NCBI GenBank assembly: GCA_030681095.1
Contig: JAUXTZ010000386.1
Coordinates: forward strand, 1-36,940
Length of the DNA stretch: 36,940 nt
DNA from: Burkholderiales bacterium
GTDB taxonomy: Bacteria > Pseudomonadota > Gammaproteobacteria > Burkholderiales > Thiobacteraceae
Direction: 5' to 3'
Shown here: one piece after another, positions 23,825 through 32,903 of the stretch
Layout of the letters: the number at the start of each line of letters is the position of its first letter
How positions within the stretch are numbered: the first letter of the stretch is position 1
Translations under genes and position numbers: made by a program
Notes under the pieces: generated by a model
Databases searched by the model: none
What the model was told of the DNA's origin: nothing
What the model saw: only the letters and a program-made list of their open reading frames with translations

Positions 23825-24077
23825 GCTAACGGCCACCGCAGCCAAGCAGCTAGCGAAGCTAGACAAGAGTGAAGCAAAGCGCATTACAAGCTTTCTTCGA
23901 CAACGCCTAGCTGCACTCGATGACCCGCGCGCCACGGGTAAGGCGCTGACAGGCCCGCATCTTGGCTCGTACTGGCGCTATCGCATCGGCGATTACCGAA
24001 TCATCTGCGACATACAGGACGGCGCGCTTTGTGTCCTTGTTATCGAGATCGGCAACCGGCGCGAGATCTATCGCTGA
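23808..24077 (+). CDS. RelE/ParE-family toxin
   Basis: An 89-residue RelE-superfamily toxin: [30 protein letters not shown], then [17 protein letters not shown] and [14 protein letters not shown], the classical RelE strands with the basic arginines that contact mRNA. The only start compatible with the full family length is TTG 23808, inside the antitoxin gene, so low, coupled translation is expected. Known RelE members are ribosome-dependent RNases. Confidence 0.88.
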   Translation: MAWRIELTATAAKQLAKLDKSEAKRITSFLRQRLAALDDPRATGKALTGPHLGSYWRYRIGDYRIICDIQDGALCVLVIEIGNRREIYR

Positions 24078-24284
24078 GCGCCGAGCAGATAGTCAGCGCG
24101 GCTTGGCTCACATAGCGATCTTTCCGGCAGATGCCGTGAATATTCCATCGCTTTACCATACTTAATTTCCGCTTTCCGAGACAACCCCATGCAAGGTTTA
24201 ATATTAACGCTGAGCATCGCGATCCCGTTCCGTAAGAATGTCAGCGCTATTCATTAGGCGTGCATTACACACACCAGCAGATGC

Positions 24285-24335
24285 TTGCAGCAGCACCTAA
24301 GCGTAGGTAAGATTACTACCGTTATTACTCTTACC
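24285..24335 (+). promoter_or_regulatory. Promoter and operator of the AbrB-VapC pair
   Basis: TTGCAG (24285-24290) and TAAGAT (24308-24313) are -35 and -10 boxes at 17-base spacing. The inverted repeat GGTAAGA-N16-TCTTACC (24306-24312, 24329-24335) overlaps the -10 box and fits autorepression by the antitoxin. The preceding stretch 24078-24284 shows nothing else recognisable. Confidence 0.6.
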
Positions 24336-24347
24336 AAAGGTGACGAC

Positions 24348-24584
24348 ATGAAAATTACAAGTAAAGGGCAGGTCACCATCCCGCAGGAGATTCGACAGCT
24401 GGCAGGTTTGCTACCCGACACAGAGGTCGAGTTCGAGTTGCGGCCAGAAGGTGTTTTCCTGCGCCGAGTCGGGGAAAAGCAACGCCGGGGGGCGCAATTA
24501 ATTACCAGGATGCGTAAGGTGAAGCCATCCATCGAGATGACCACCAACGAAATCATGGCGTTGACCCGAGGCACGACAAAGTGA
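24348..24584 (+). CDS. AbrB/MazE-type swapped-hairpin antitoxin (VapB)
   Basis: A 78-residue antitoxin with the AbrB/SpoVT DNA-binding fold: KITSKGQVTIPQEIRQLAG then TEVEFELRPEGVFLRRV. ATG 24348 has AAAGGTGA upstream and gives the family-typical start; an upstream in-frame ATG-free extension is not needed. The tail (SIEMTTNEIMALTRG) would contact the PIN-domain toxin. Its stop overlaps the toxin start. Confidence 0.88.
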   Translation: MKITSKGQVTIPQEIRQLAGLLPDTEVEFELRPEGVFLRRVGEKQRRGAQLITRMRKVKPSIEMTTNEIMALTRGTTK

Positions 24585-24994
24585 CCAAAGTATTGGTCGA
24601 CAGCAATGTGATCCTGGATGTGGTGAAACAGGATTCACAATGGTCCGCTTGGTCGGCGGAACAACTGGAACGTTGCGCCGACCGGCATCGGCTTGTCATT
24701 AACCCAGTTATTTTTTCGGAAGTATCGATTGGGTTCGACACCATTGAAGAAGTCGTTGCCTTGCTGCCCACCGATTACTACGAGTACGCAGCCATTCCCT
24801 GGAGCGCCGCGTTTCTGGCGGGCAAGTGCTTTGTCGACTATCGCAGGCGTCGTGGCGTACGCACCACTCCACTGCCAGATTTTTTCATCGGCGCGCACGC
24901 AGCTGTGGATAGTCTGCAGCTATTAACCCGTGATGCCACGCGCTACCGCACCTATTTTCCAACCGTGCAACTGATCTGCCCGGACGCCCATTAA
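24581..24994 (+). CDS. vapC: VapC-family PIN-domain ribonuclease toxin
   Basis: A 137-residue PIN-domain protein. The four acidic residues that bind metal in VapC toxins are visible: D7 (VLVDSNVILDV), E47 (NPVIFSEVS), D100 (PLPDFFIGAHA) and D118 (LLTRDATRYRTYFP). VapC toxins cut tRNA or rRNA. The GTG start at 24581 overlaps the antitoxin stop (GTGA), giving coupled synthesis. Confidence 0.9.
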   Translation: MTKVLVDSNVILDVVKQDSQWSAWSAEQLERCADRHRLVINPVIFSEVSIGFDTIEEVVALLPTDYYEYAAIPWSAAFLAGKCFVDYRRRRGVRTTPLPDFFIGAHAAVDSLQLLTRDATRYRTYFPTVQLICPDAH

Positions 24995-25026
24995 ACGTGT
25001 AGAACAGAAAGCACGCACGTAAAACC

Positions 25027-25824
25027 TTATACAAAACCACCGAACAATCGGGCGAGCTCCGCGCCGGGGTCTGGCGCACGCATGAACACCTCGCCCACCA
25101 AAAAGGCATTAACCTGGCTTTTCCGCATCTTCGCCACATCTTCAGGGGTAAGGATGCCGCTTTCGGTGATGACCATGCGCTCTTGGGGAATGCGTGGCAG
25201 CAGTTCGAGGGTGGTTTCGAGCTTGGTCTCGAAGGTGCGCAGGTTGCGGTTGTTGATGCCGATCAATGGGGTTTTGAGCTGCAAGGCCATATCCAACTCC
25301 GCGCCATCGTGCGACTCGACCAACACAGCCATGCCGAGGCTGTGGGCGAGGGCTTCGAGTTCTTGCATCTGCGCAAGGCTCAAGGCGGCGACGATGAGCA
25401 GGATGCAATCCGCGCCCATGGCGCGCGCCTCATAGACTTGATACGGGTCGATCATGAAGTCTTTGCGCAACACCGGTAGGTCGCAAGCGTCGCGGGCCTC
25501 GCGCAGATAACCGGGGCTGCCTTGAAAGAAGTCTTTGTCAGTGAGCACTGACAGGCAGGCTGCGCCGTGCTTGGCATAGCTCGCTGCGATTTCGCCGGGT
25601 TGAAAATCTGCTCGCAGCACACCCTTGCTGGGGCTGGCTTTTTTGATTTCGGCGATCACGGCCGGCTGGCCGGCAGCGATTTTGGCTTGGAGTGCGCCTG
25701 TAAAATCGCGCGGCGGTGGCACAAATTCGGCGGCGGCACGTATGGCTTCGAATGGCTCAACCTGCTTTGCGGCGGCGATTTCGATTGCTTTGACGGCGAG
25801 AATTTTGTTGAGAATGTCACTCAT
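25027..25824 (-). CDS. trpC: Indole-3-glycerol phosphate synthase
   Basis: A 265-residue TIM-barrel enzyme converting 1-(2-carboxyphenylamino)-1-deoxyribulose 5-phosphate to indole-3-glycerol phosphate. Seen: [16 protein letters not shown] (catalytic lysine and phosphate-binding loop), [43 protein letters not shown] and [12 protein letters not shown]. It is the monofunctional form, not fused to TrpF. Start overlaps the end of trpD by 4 bases (ATGA). Last gene of the trp operon seen here. Confidence 0.97.
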   Translation of the reverse strand: MSDILNKILAVKAIEIAAAKQVEPFEAIRAAAEFVPPPRDFTGALQAKIAAGQPAVIAEIKKASPSKGVLRADFQPGEIAASYAKHGAACLSVLTDKDFFQGSPGYLREARDACDLPVLRKDFMIDPYQVYEARAMGADCILLIVAALSLAQMQELEALAHSLGMAVLVESHDGAELDMALQLKTPLIGINNRNLRTFETKLETTLELLPRIPQERMVITESGILTPEDVAKMRKSQVNAFLVGEVFMRAPDPGAELARLFGGFV

Positions 25825-26852
25825 GGCTTCGGCGCGAATCTCTGCGTAAAGGATGCCAACGCTTGGAGTTTTGCTTTAGCGGCTCCGCTTTCGATCGCGG
25901 TTCGCGCTTTGGCAATGCCTTCTTGCAGCGTAACAGCCACACCGCCGACATAGATCGCCGCGCCGGCATTTAAGGCAACGATATCCTTGGCCGGGCCATC
26001 ATGGTTGTCGAATACCGATAAGAGCATAGCTTTGGCTTCGTCGATGTTATGCACCGCGAGTTTTTCCGAGGAGCAGTTATCCAGACCGAATTGCTGCGGG
26101 TTCACGGTGTATTCGCTCACATCGCCCTCGCGCAGCTCTGCCACATAAGTGTCGCCGCCCAAGCTGATTTCATCCAAGCCATCTGCCGCATGCACCACCA
26201 ATACATGGTGGCTGCCGAGCTGTTGCAACACTTGTGCGAGCTTGGGCACCAGGTCGCGGTGAAACACGCCCATGACTTGATTTTGCGCCCCCGCCGGGTT
26301 GGTCATCGGGCCGAGCAGGTTGAACAGCGTGCGCACCCCCAATTCGCGCCGCACCGGGGCGGCATGTTTCATCGCACTGTGATGATTGGGCGCGAACATG
26401 AAGCCGACGCCGATCTCGTGCACGGCTTGGGCTACTTGCTCCGGCGTGAGGTTGACGTTGACGCCGAGCGCTTCCAATACATCCGCGCTGCCGCAGGTGC
26501 TGGAGACGGAACGCCCGCCGTGTTTCGCGACTTTGACACCGGCCGCCGCCGCGACAAAAGCGCTGGCGGTGGAGATGTTGAAGGTGTGCGCGCCGTCGCC
26601 GCCGGTGCCGCAGGTATCGACCAGATTCGCTTCGCCCGTCACCGGCACCTTGGTGGACAACTCGCGCATGACTTGCGCGGCAGCAGCGATCTCAGTCACG
26701 GTCTCGCCTTTGGCGCGCAGCGCGACAAGGATACCCGCGATTTGCACCGGGGTCAGTTCGCCGCTCATGATCTGATGCATGACGGACAACATCTCATCAC
26801 GGGTGAGATCGCGCTTTTCGATGAGGGTGGTTAGTGCGGTTTTGACGTCCAT
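25821..26852 (-). CDS. trpD: Anthranilate phosphoribosyltransferase
   Basis: A 343-residue enzyme that joins anthranilate to PRPP. The PRPP-binding loop [20 protein letters not shown], the anthranilate region [20 protein letters not shown], and [17 protein letters not shown] are intact. It is the stand-alone form, not fused to TrpG. It follows trpG in the operon, but the two are separated by an inserted GIY-YIG unit. It overlaps trpC by 4 bases. Confidence 0.97.
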   Translation of the reverse strand: MDVKTALTTLIEKRDLTRDEMLSVMHQIMSGELTPVQIAGILVALRAKGETVTEIAAAAQVMRELSTKVPVTGEANLVDTCGTGGDGAHTFNISTASAFVAAAAGVKVAKHGGRSVSSTCGSADVLEALGVNVNLTPEQVAQAVHEIGVGFMFAPNHHSAMKHAAPVRRELGVRTLFNLLGPMTNPAGAQNQVMGVFHRDLVPKLAQVLQQLGSHHVLVVHAADGLDEISLGGDTYVAELREGDVSEYTVNPQQFGLDNCSSEKLAVHNIDEAKAMLLSVFDNHDGPAKDIVALNAGAAIYVGGVAVTLQEGIAKARTAIESGAAKAKLQALASFTQRFAPKP

Positions 26853-26885
26853 GAATTTTACCTACTAGATAATCGCAAAGAGCGT

Positions 26886-27248
26886 GGCGTCATTCCGGCG
26901 CATGCCGGAATCCAGTTACACAAGATCAAGATACAAATCACGCCAATCAGGGTTGCTTGTTTCGATCAGTTCGAGCTTCCACTTGCGCTTCCACTCTTTG
27001 ATCGTTTTTTCGCGGGCAATCGCGTCCAACATGTTTTCGTGCAACTCAAACCAAACCAACATGTGCACACCGTAGCGCTTGGTGAAGCCCTCTACGACGT
27101 TATCCTTGTGCTGCCACACTCGCTTGACGAGATCAGAAGTAACGCCCACATACAGCGTGCCGTTCCTGCGACTGGCCAGGATGTAAACACATGGCTGCTT
27201 GGACATCTGCCGAGTTTACTGGATTCCGGCTTACGCCGGAATGACGCC
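26886..27248. mobile_element. Inverted-repeat-bounded GIY-YIG unit, copy 2, inside the trp operon
   Basis: A 363-bp block with 30-bp terminal inverted repeats at 26886-26915 (GGCGTCATTCCGGCGCATGC...) and 27219-27248, which match at 28 of 30 positions; each is itself palindromic. The enclosed gene ends at the base next to the left repeat, and its start is 12 bases from the right repeat. It sits 34 bases from the trpG stop and 33 bases from the trpD start, so removal would restore a short trpG-trpD gap. Mobility is inferred from the shared layout with copy 1. Confidence 0.6.
26916..27206 (-). CDS. Short GIY-YIG nuclease family protein
   Basis: A 96-residue single-domain GIY-YIG protein with CVYILASRRNGTLYVGVTSD (6-25), LVKRVWQH and the downstream AIAREKTIKEWKRKWKLELIE helix. 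Same length and frame as the copy at 12897 and about 69 percent identical to it. The gene lies in the trp operon orientation, so it is probably transcribed with trpE-trpG-trpD-trpC although it has no apparent role in tryptophan synthesis. Confidence 0.85.
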   Translation of the reverse strand: MSKQPCVYILASRRNGTLYVGVTSDLVKRVWQHKDNVVEGFTKRYGVHMLVWFELHENMLDAIAREKTIKEWKRKWKLELIETSNPDWRDLYLDLV

Positions 27249-27282
27249 GAGGGGGCCGCTAGGGTGCAGCATGGCGCAGAAC

Positions 27283-27852
27283 TTATCGCGTATTGGTGAG
27301 GAAATTCTCCAACATCGCATGCCCATGCTCGGTCAGGATCGACTCCGGATGAAACTGCACGCCCTCCACTGCCAGCGTCTTATGCCGCACGCCCATGATC
27401 TCGCCGTCATCCGTCCATGCGGTAATCTCCAAACACTCGGGAAGCGACTCGCGCTCGATCACTAAGGAGTGATAACGCGTCGCGGTGAACGGACTCGGCA
27501 AGCCGGCGAACACGCCGACATCCTTGTGATGAATCTCGGAAGTTTTGCCATGCATAAGTTGCTTCGCATGCACGATCTTGCCGCCGAATGCTTGGCCGAT
27601 GCTCTGATGCCCGAGGCACACGCCGAGAATCGGGATCTTGCCGGCGAATTGTTTAATCGTCGGCACCGACACCCCTGCTTCATTCGGCGTACAAGGGCCA
27701 GGGGAAATCACGATGTGATCGGGCTTGAGCGCGGCGATGCGATCAAGATCAATCTCGTCGTTACGGTACACCTGCACCGCTTGCCCCAGCTCGCCAAAAT
27801 ATTGCACCAGGTTGTAGGTGAAGGAATCGTAGTTATCGATCATCAGAAGCAT
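27283..27852 (-). CDS. trpG: Anthranilate synthase glutamine amidotransferase subunit
   Basis: A 189-residue class I glutamine amidotransferase that supplies ammonia to TrpE (and, in many bacteria, to aminodeoxychorismate synthase). The catalytic triad is visible: C79 in GVCLGHQS, H168 and E170 in [27 protein letters not shown] is the family start. It begins 9 bases after the trpE stop. Confidence 0.97.
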   Translation of the reverse strand: MLLMIDNYDSFTYNLVQYFGELGQAVQVYRNDEIDLDRIAALKPDHIVISPGPCTPNEAGVSVPTIKQFAGKIPILGVCLGHQSIGQAFGGKIVHAKQLMHGKTSEIHHKDVGVFAGLPSPFTATRYHSLVIERESLPECLEITAWTDDGEIMGVRHKTLAVEGVQFHPESILTEHGHAMLENFLTNTR

Positions 27853-27861
27853 GTCATCACC

Positions 27862-29337
27862 TCATTCATGCCGCGTATCCAGTCCGCTTAATGCCAGCTC
27901 CGCCGCACGCAGCACGGCGCGGGCCTTGTTGCAGGTTTCGGTCCATTCGCTGGCGGGAACGGAATCGGCAACGATGCCGGCGCCGGCTTGTACATAGAGC
28001 GTGCCGTCTTTGACCACTGCAGTGCGGATGGCGATGGCCAGATCCATATCACCGTTGAAGCCAAGATAACCCACCGCCCCAGCATAGATGCCGCGCTTGG
28101 TCGGCTCCAATTCGTCGATGATTTCCATCGCGCGTACTTTCGGCGCGCCGGACACGGTGCCGGCGGGAAAGGTAGCGCGCAGCACGTCCATTGCATTGAG
28201 ATCGGCTTTGAGCGTGCCATCCACGTTGGAGACAATATGCATCACGTGCGAGTAGCGCTCGATCAGCATGTTTTCGGTCACGCGCACGCTGCCGGTTTGC
28301 GCCACGCGCCCCACATCATTGCGCCCCAAATCCATCAACATTAAATGCTCGGCACGTTCTTTCGGGTCCGCCAGCAAATCCTCGGCCAAGGCGCGATCTT
28401 CGTCGGCCGTCTTGCCGCGCGGGCGGGTGCCGGCGATGGGGCGCACGGTGACCGTACCTTGCTCCAAACGTACCAAAATTTCGGGCGAAGCGCCCACCAC
28501 TTGAAATGCGCCGAAATCGCAGTAGAACATATAGGGTGAGGGGTTGAGGCTACGTAGCGCGCGATACAAAGTGAGCGGGTGCGCGTCGAAGGGTTGGCTC
28601 ATGCGCTGCGATAACACCACTTGCATGATGTCGCCATCGAGAATGTAGTGCTTGGCTTTTTCCACCGCGTCTTTGAATCCAGCTTCGCCGAATTCGGACT
28701 GCGCGGCTTGCGCCGGCAACGGCGTGGCGTGAGGCGCTTCCACTGGCGCGCGCAATTGCCGGCGCAATTCATTCAAGCGCCGCTGCGCTTCGGGATAGGC
28801 GTTCGGTGCGCTGGGATCGGCATAGACGATCAGATAGAGCTTGCCGAATACGTTGTCCACCACCGCCAATTCTTCCGACAGCAACAGCAAAATATCCGGC
28901 GCGCCAATCACATCCGGCTTGTGCGTTTTGGCCAGCTTCTTCTCGATATAGCGCACGGTGTCGTAGCCGAAATAGCCGACCAGACCGCCGCCGAAACGCG
29001 GCAATCCGGGCAAGGTTGCGGCGCGATAGCGGGCGGAAAAGCTTTGCACAAAGGCGAGCGGATCGTCAGTCTCAATCGTTTCGACAATGCAGTCGTCGGT
29101 CTCGACTGCGACTTGATGCGCGTGCACGATCAAACGCGTCCGCGCCGGCAAGCCGATGAAGGAATAGCGCCCGAAACGCTCGCCGCCCTGCACCGATTCG
29201 AGTAGGTAGGAGTATGGCTGGTTGGCGAGCTTGAGATAAACGGATAAGGGGGTGTCGAGATCGGCCGGCATCTCGAGCACCACGGGGATGCGGTTGTAGC
29301 CAGCAAGGGCTAGCTGATTGAATTCTTGTTCAGTCAT
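27862..29337 (-). CDS. trpE: Anthranilate synthase component I
   Basis: A 491-residue chorismate-using enzyme, the first committed step of tryptophan synthesis. The [18 protein letters not shown] segment near the N-terminus is the tryptophan feedback site; the catalytic C-terminal domain has [40 protein letters not shown] and [19 protein letters not shown]. Normal length. The gene is preceded by a long nested palindrome and a CGGAG ribosome site, which suggests leader control. Confidence 0.97.
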   Translation of the reverse strand: MTEQEFNQLALAGYNRIPVVLEMPADLDTPLSVYLKLANQPYSYLLESVQGGERFGRYSFIGLPARTRLIVHAHQVAVETDDCIVETIETDDPLAFVQSFSARYRAATLPGLPRFGGGLVGYFGYDTVRYIEKKLAKTHKPDVIGAPDILLLLSEELAVVDNVFGKLYLIVYADPSAPNAYPEAQRRLNELRRQLRAPVEAPHATPLPAQAAQSEFGEAGFKDAVEKAKHYILDGDIMQVVLSQRMSQPFDAHPLTLYRALRSLNPSPYMFYCDFGAFQVVGASPEILVRLEQGTVTVRPIAGTRPRGKTADEDRALAEDLLADPKERAEHLMLMDLGRNDVGRVAQTGSVRVTENMLIERYSHVMHIVSNVDGTLKADLNAMDVLRATFPAGTVSGAPKVRAMEIIDELEPTKRGIYAGAVGYLGFNGDMDLAIAIRTAVVKDGTLYVQAGAGIVADSVPASEWTETCNKARAVLRAAELALSGLDTRHE

Positions 29338-29350
29338 TGGCTTGGCTCCG

Positions 29351-29439
29351 AAAAAAGGTCATCACTCGGGCGATAAAATGGCCCGTCCCTAGCATGTGCG
29401 CTAGGGGCGCCATCGCAATACGCGAGTGATATCCTTTTT
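29351..29439 (-). promoter_or_regulatory. Nested 89-bp palindrome ahead of trpE, candidate attenuator or terminator
   Basis: On the plus strand the arms are AAAAAGG and ATCACTCG (29352-29368) against CGAGTGAT and CCTTTTT (29423-29439); inside, GCGA/ATGG pairs imperfectly with CCATCGC, and CCCTAGC-ATGTGC-GCTAGGG forms the core. On the trpE strand the structure ends in six T, 14-20 bases before the trpE ATG and right next to its ribosome site. This could be a gph-side terminator, a trp attenuator, or both. Confidence 0.5.
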
Positions 29440-29442
29440 CAT
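29401..29442 (-). other. Possible trp leader peptide (13 residues)
   Basis: After the gph stop the sequence reads TGA-GG-ATG, opening a short frame MKKDITRVLRWRP with one tryptophan and a TAG stop within the core hairpin arm. It has no independent ribosome site, but reinitiation from gph is possible. A single tryptophan codon is weak support, so this is a candidate only. Confidence 0.2.
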
Positions 29443-29444
29443 CC

Positions 29445-30155
29445 TCAGCCTTTTACCACGGCCTTCGCCGCTTCCAGCAGGCTAGGCACGATCGCATCCA
29501 CATCCAGCTCGCGCACATCGCGGCCGCGATTGTAGCCGTAGGGCACCACGAACACGGGGCAACCGGCGGCGCGGGCGGCTTGCGCGTCATTGAGCGAGTC
29601 GCCGATCAGCAGCAGATCAGCGGGTTGAATGCCGAATTCTTTGCACGCATGCAGCAGCGGCAGCGGGTCGGGCTTTTTCTTGGGCAGGGTATCGCCGGAG
29701 AGAATCAATTCGAAGTAATCGAACAGCCCCGTGTCTTTCAGCAGCGGCACGGTGAATTTTTCCGCCTTGTTGGTGATGCAGGCGATGCGAAACCCAGCTT
29801 GCTTGAGCGCGGCCAAGCCTTCCACCACACCGGGGAAAGCACGGCTCTTGCGACTCACATGCGCGCCGTAGTGCTTTTCATACAGCGGCAAGGCACGGCC
29901 AAACAATTCGGCATCGGGTTCGGCATCCATCTGCCGTGTCAGCACGCGCTTCACTAAGCGCGACACGCCGTTGCCGATGTAGGTTTTCACCGTCGCCAGA
30001 TCAATCGGCGGCAAACTCAACTCGCTCGCCATCGCCATCGCGGCATCGGCCAGATCCGGCGCTGTGTCGAGCAGCGTGCCGTCGAGGTCGATGACCACGG
30101 CTTTAACCGCAAGCGGCAGCGGGAAGTCGGCTTTAGCTTGTATCACAGCAGACAT
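29445..30155 (-). CDS. gph: Phosphoglycolate phosphatase
   Basis: A 236-residue HAD-superfamily phosphatase. The nucleophile aspartate motif AVVIDLDGTLLDTAPDLA (D23, D25), the cap helix, ACITNKAEKF (motif II) and the C-terminal LIGDSLNDAQAARAAG (motif IV) are present. It removes phosphoglycolate. The gene lies 11 bases after rpe and directly before trpE, an order conserved in many betaproteobacteria. Confidence 0.93.
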   Translation of the reverse strand: MSAVIQAKADFPLPLAVKAVVIDLDGTLLDTAPDLADAAMAMASELSLPPIDLATVKTYIGNGVSRLVKRVLTRQMDAEPDAELFGRALPLYEKHYGAHVSRKSRAFPGVVEGLAALKQAGFRIACITNKAEKFTVPLLKDTGLFDYFELILSGDTLPKKKPDPLPLLHACKEFGIQPADLLLIGDSLNDAQAARAAGCPVFVVPYGYNRGRDVRELDVDAIVPSLLEAAKAVVKG

Positions 30156-30166
30156 GATGTGCCGAC

Positions 30167-30865
30167 TTAAACCTTCGCCAACTCAGCGCGCAGCGCGCCG
30201 ATGATCGTATCGTAGCGGTGTGCATCGCTATCCTTCGCCGCGCCGAACACGGCGGAACCGGCCACAAAGGTATCGGCACCCGCACGGGCGATTTCAGCGA
30301 TGTTGTTGGTCTTCACGCCGCCGTCGATTTCGAGCCAAATTTTCTTGCCGGTCTTCGCCGTATAGGCGTCAATTTTCTGGCGCGCGAGGCGTAGCTTGGT
30401 CAGCGCTTCGGGAATAAAACTTTGGCCGCCGAAGCCGGGGTTGACGGACATCAGCAAAATCATGTCGATCTTGTCCATCACGTGATCCATCAGATCGAGC
30501 GGAGTCGCTGGGTTGAACACGAGACCTGCTTGGCAGCCGTTTTCCTTGATCAGCGCCAGGGTGCGATCAATGTGCTCGGAGGCTTCCGGGTGGAAGGTGA
30601 TGATGTTGGCACCGGCTTTGGCAAAATCGGGAATGATGCGATCCACCGGTTTTACCATCAGGTGCACATCGATGATGGCGTCGGTCAGCGGGCGAATTGC
30701 CTCGCAGATCAAGGGGCCGATGGTTAAGTTAGGCACATAATGGTTGTCCATTACGTCGAAATGGATAATGTCCGCACCGGCGGCGATGACATTGGTGATT
30801 TCCTCGCCTAGCTTGGCGAAATTCGCCGAGAGAATGCTCGGCGCGATACGGTAGTTGCTTCCCAT
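30167..30865 (-). CDS. rpe: Ribulose-phosphate 3-epimerase
   Basis: A 232-residue TIM-barrel epimerase of the pentose phosphate and Calvin pathways. [37 protein letters not shown] (metal-binding histidine and aspartate), VDVHLMV-like [25 protein letters not shown] and LEIDGGVK are all intact. ATG 30865 is chosen because AAGGA lies just upstream and the family begins there; an in-frame ATG at 30898 would add 11 unrelated residues. Confidence 0.96.
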   Translation of the reverse strand: MGSNYRIAPSILSANFAKLGEEITNVIAAGADIIHFDVMDNHYVPNLTIGPLICEAIRPLTDAIIDVHLMVKPVDRIIPDFAKAGANIITFHPEASEHIDRTLALIKENGCQAGLVFNPATPLDLMDHVMDKIDMILLMSVNPGFGGQSFIPEALTKLRLARQKIDAYTAKTGKKIWLEIDGGVKTNNIAEIARAGADTFVAGSAVFGAAKDSDAHRYDTIIGALRAELAKV

Positions 30866-30954
30866 GACGATTCCTTCATCCCAAACAAAGCCTTGCATTT
30901 TACCCGCAAACCGCTTTCCTTGCCTATGCGCGTAAATTGAGGTGCAATAGCGGA

Positions 30955-31338
30955 ATGGCCGACAGCAAAAAATACGAAATCCAAGTGACCACCGAGGTGG
31001 AATACATTCCCGAGCAATCGAGCGAGGAGCAAGATCGCTATGTGTTCGCCTACACCATCACCATCACCAACACCGGTTCGATCCCGGCGCAATTGATCAG
31101 CCGCCATTGGGTCATCACCGATGCCGCCAACAGTGTGCAGGAAGTGCGCGGCCTAGGCGTCGTGGGCGAGCAGCCTCTTTTGAAACCGGGCGAGAGCTTC
31201 GAATACACCAGCGGTTCCGCCATCGCCACGCCGGTGGGCACCATGAAGGGCACGTATCAAATGGTGGCGGAAGATGGCACCAAATTCGATGCGGAGATAT
31301 CTGAATTCACACTCAGCATGCCGCGAGTGCTGCACTGA
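30955..31338 (+). CDS. apaG: Co2+/Mg2+ efflux-associated protein ApaG
   Basis: A 127-residue ApaG-fold (fibronectin type III-like) protein: [60 protein letters not shown] and [18 protein letters not shown] are diagnostic. Its exact function is unclear; the name comes from linkage with apaH. ATG 30955 gives the family length. It is divergent from rpe with about 90 bases between. Confidence 0.95.
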   Translation: MADSKKYEIQVTTEVEYIPEQSSEEQDRYVFAYTITITNTGSIPAQLISRHWVITDAANSVQEVRGLGVVGEQPLLKPGESFEYTSGSAIATPVGTMKGTYQMVAEDGTKFDAEISEFTLSMPRVLH

Positions 31339-31382
31339 TTTAATCGGTTGTTCGTGGCGGAATAAGCCCGATCCCCAAACGA

Positions 31383-31496
31383 TTATTTCTGTTCGTCGTC
31401 TTGTTTATTTTTCTTCGGTAGCGTGAACCAAACAATGAATACCAGTAAGAATAGTGCTACACCCGCTTCCAGCAATAACCAGACCAAGTCCATCAT
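31383..31496 (-). CDS. 37-residue single-pass membrane protein
   Basis: A short frame, MMDLVWLLLEAGVALFLLVF then IVWFTLPKKNKQDDEQK, with one hydrophobic helix (about residues 4-25) and a basic then acidic hydrophilic tail, consistent with a small inner-membrane protein with its tail in the cytoplasm. Start at 31496 or the next codon 31493 behind GGCGGGAA. It lies alone between apaG and mltA and has no recognised family. Composition argues for a real gene; function unknown. Confidence 0.6.
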   Translation of the reverse strand: MMDLVWLLLEAGVALFLLVFIVWFTLPKKNKQDDEQK

Positions 31497-31602
31497 TTCC
31501 CGCCGTTTCATCGTCAATTGAAAAATGGCGCTTAGCCGCCATTGCTATACTAACGGTCATGGCAGTGGCCACGCTGGAAAATTAAGCTCGCCATGACCGT
31601 TT

Positions 31603-31641
31603 CCCTCTCTCCTAGCTCTCTCCCGCAAGCGGGAGAGAGGG
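31603..31641. repeat. REP-like perfect palindrome
   Basis: CTCTCTCCCGC-AA-GCGGGAGAGAG at 31616-31639 is a perfect 11-bp-arm palindrome, preceded by CCCTCTCTCC, which could pair alternatively with the right arm. It lies 59 bases before mltA. It is a common kind of dispersed extragenic palindrome; a related shorter copy is at 10224. Confidence 0.55.
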
Positions 31642-31699
31642 ACTTAGACTCGTTACACGAGTTTTACTTTACGCAACTTTTTACCGAGATTTTTCTTCC

Positions 31700-32839
31700 A
31701 TGCTCACGCGTCTACGCTGGTTAGCCATTCCCCTGATCGTTCTTCTCGGCGGTTGCGCCATCGCGCCCACACCGCCGGTCACCCCGCCTCCTGTGCCGCC
31801 CAGCGCAGTTTTAAAACCTGCCGATTGGGCGCAATTGCCGGGCTGGGCCGAGAATGATGCGCTGGCCGCCTGGCCGGCATTTTTAGCCAGTTGCGGACCG
31901 CTCAAAAAACAATCCGCGTGGCAAACCGTGTGCGAAGCCGCGACAAAACACACACCGCAAGACGATGCGGCGGTGCGTGTCTTCTTCGAGCGCTGGCTGC
32001 TCCCGCATCAACTCAGCACGACTGACGGCAACGACAGCGGCCTGATTACCGGCTACTACGAACCCCTACTCTTCGGCAGCCGCACACCGACCAGCCGTTA
32101 CCGTTTTCCGCTGTATGCCGTGCCGGAGGATATGTTGATCATCGATCTCACCAACCTCTATCCGGAACTCAAAAATTACCGGCTGCGCGGCCGCGCGGTG
32201 GGCAATCGCGTCCTTCCCTATTACAACCGTTCCGAGATCGAAGCGGGGCGCGCGCCGCTCACTGGAAAGGAATTGCTCTGGGTCGACGATGCGGTGGATT
32301 TGTTCTTCCTGCAAATCCAGGGCTCGGGTCGGGTGCAATTGGAATCGGGCGAAGTGGTACGCGTGGGTTATGCCGATCAGAATGGCCACCCCTATGTTTC
32401 GATCGGAAAAAAACTGGTTGAGATGGGCGAGCTGAGCGTCGATCAAGCTTCGATGCAAGGGATTAAGCAATGGGGCATGCGCAATCCAGAGAAGCTACCG
32501 ACACTGCTTAACAATAATGCCAGCTATGTATTTTTTCGCGAATTGCCGCCATCACCCAATGGGCCGCCGGGTGCGCTGGGCGTGCCCCTCACCGGCGGTC
32601 GCAGCCTTGCCGTTGATCCGCGCGCGGTAACCTTGGGCAGCCCGGTCTATCTCGCCACCACTTTTCCCAATAGCGCGCAACCGCTCAACCGCCTGATGCT
32701 GGCGCAGGATACCGGCGGCGCAATCAAAGGCGTGGTGCGCGCGGATTTCTTTTGGGGGTTTGGTGAAGCAGCGGGCAAGCAAGCCGGCGCGATGCGCCAA
32801 CAGGGGAAGATCTGGGTGTTGTTGCCGAAAGCACCTTAA
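31700..32839 (+). CDS. mltA: Membrane-bound lytic murein transglycosylase A
   Basis: A 379-residue outer-membrane lipoprotein that cleaves peptidoglycan to 1,6-anhydromuropeptides. The lipobox LLGG-C19 follows a short signal sequence. Seen: LITGYYEPLLFGSRT, the MltA domain with LLWVDDAVDLFFLQIQGSGR and VGYADQNGHPY, and the C-terminal 3D domain with LAVDPRAVTLGSPVYLATT and AQDTGGAIKGVVRADFFWG, which contains the catalytic aspartate region. Length is normal. Confidence 0.95.
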   Translation: MLTRLRWLAIPLIVLLGGCAIAPTPPVTPPPVPPSAVLKPADWAQLPGWAENDALAAWPAFLASCGPLKKQSAWQTVCEAATKHTPQDDAAVRVFFERWLLPHQLSTTDGNDSGLITGYYEPLLFGSRTPTSRYRFPLYAVPEDMLIIDLTNLYPELKNYRLRGRAVGNRVLPYYNRSEIEAGRAPLTGKELLWVDDAVDLFFLQIQGSGRVQLESGEVVRVGYADQNGHPYVSIGKKLVEMGELSVDQASMQGIKQWGMRNPEKLPTLLNNNASYVFFRELPPSPNGPPGALGVPLTGGRSLAVDPRAVTLGSPVYLATTFPNSAQPLNRLMLAQDTGGAIKGVVRADFFWGFGEAAGKQAGAMRQQGKIWVLLPKAP

Positions 32840-32853
32840 GAAAAAACCTGTTT

Positions 32854-32895
32854 ACCGCGAAGGAACCCAAAAGTAATCAGATTTTCCTTCGCGGT
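32854..32895. terminator. Convergent hairpin after mltA
   Basis: ACCGCGAAGGAA (32854-32865) and TTCCTTCGCGGT (32884-32895) form a 12-bp stem with an 18-base loop between the convergent mltA and membrane-protein genes. There is no long T-run on either side, so it may act as a bidirectional or Rho-assisted end. Confidence 0.45.
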
Positions 32896-32903
32896 GAAAT
32901 GCC

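Noticed and set aside
29401-29442. Certain trp leader peptide
   Set aside because: Only one tryptophan codon and no ribosome site of its own. Kept as a low-confidence feature and not as a claim.
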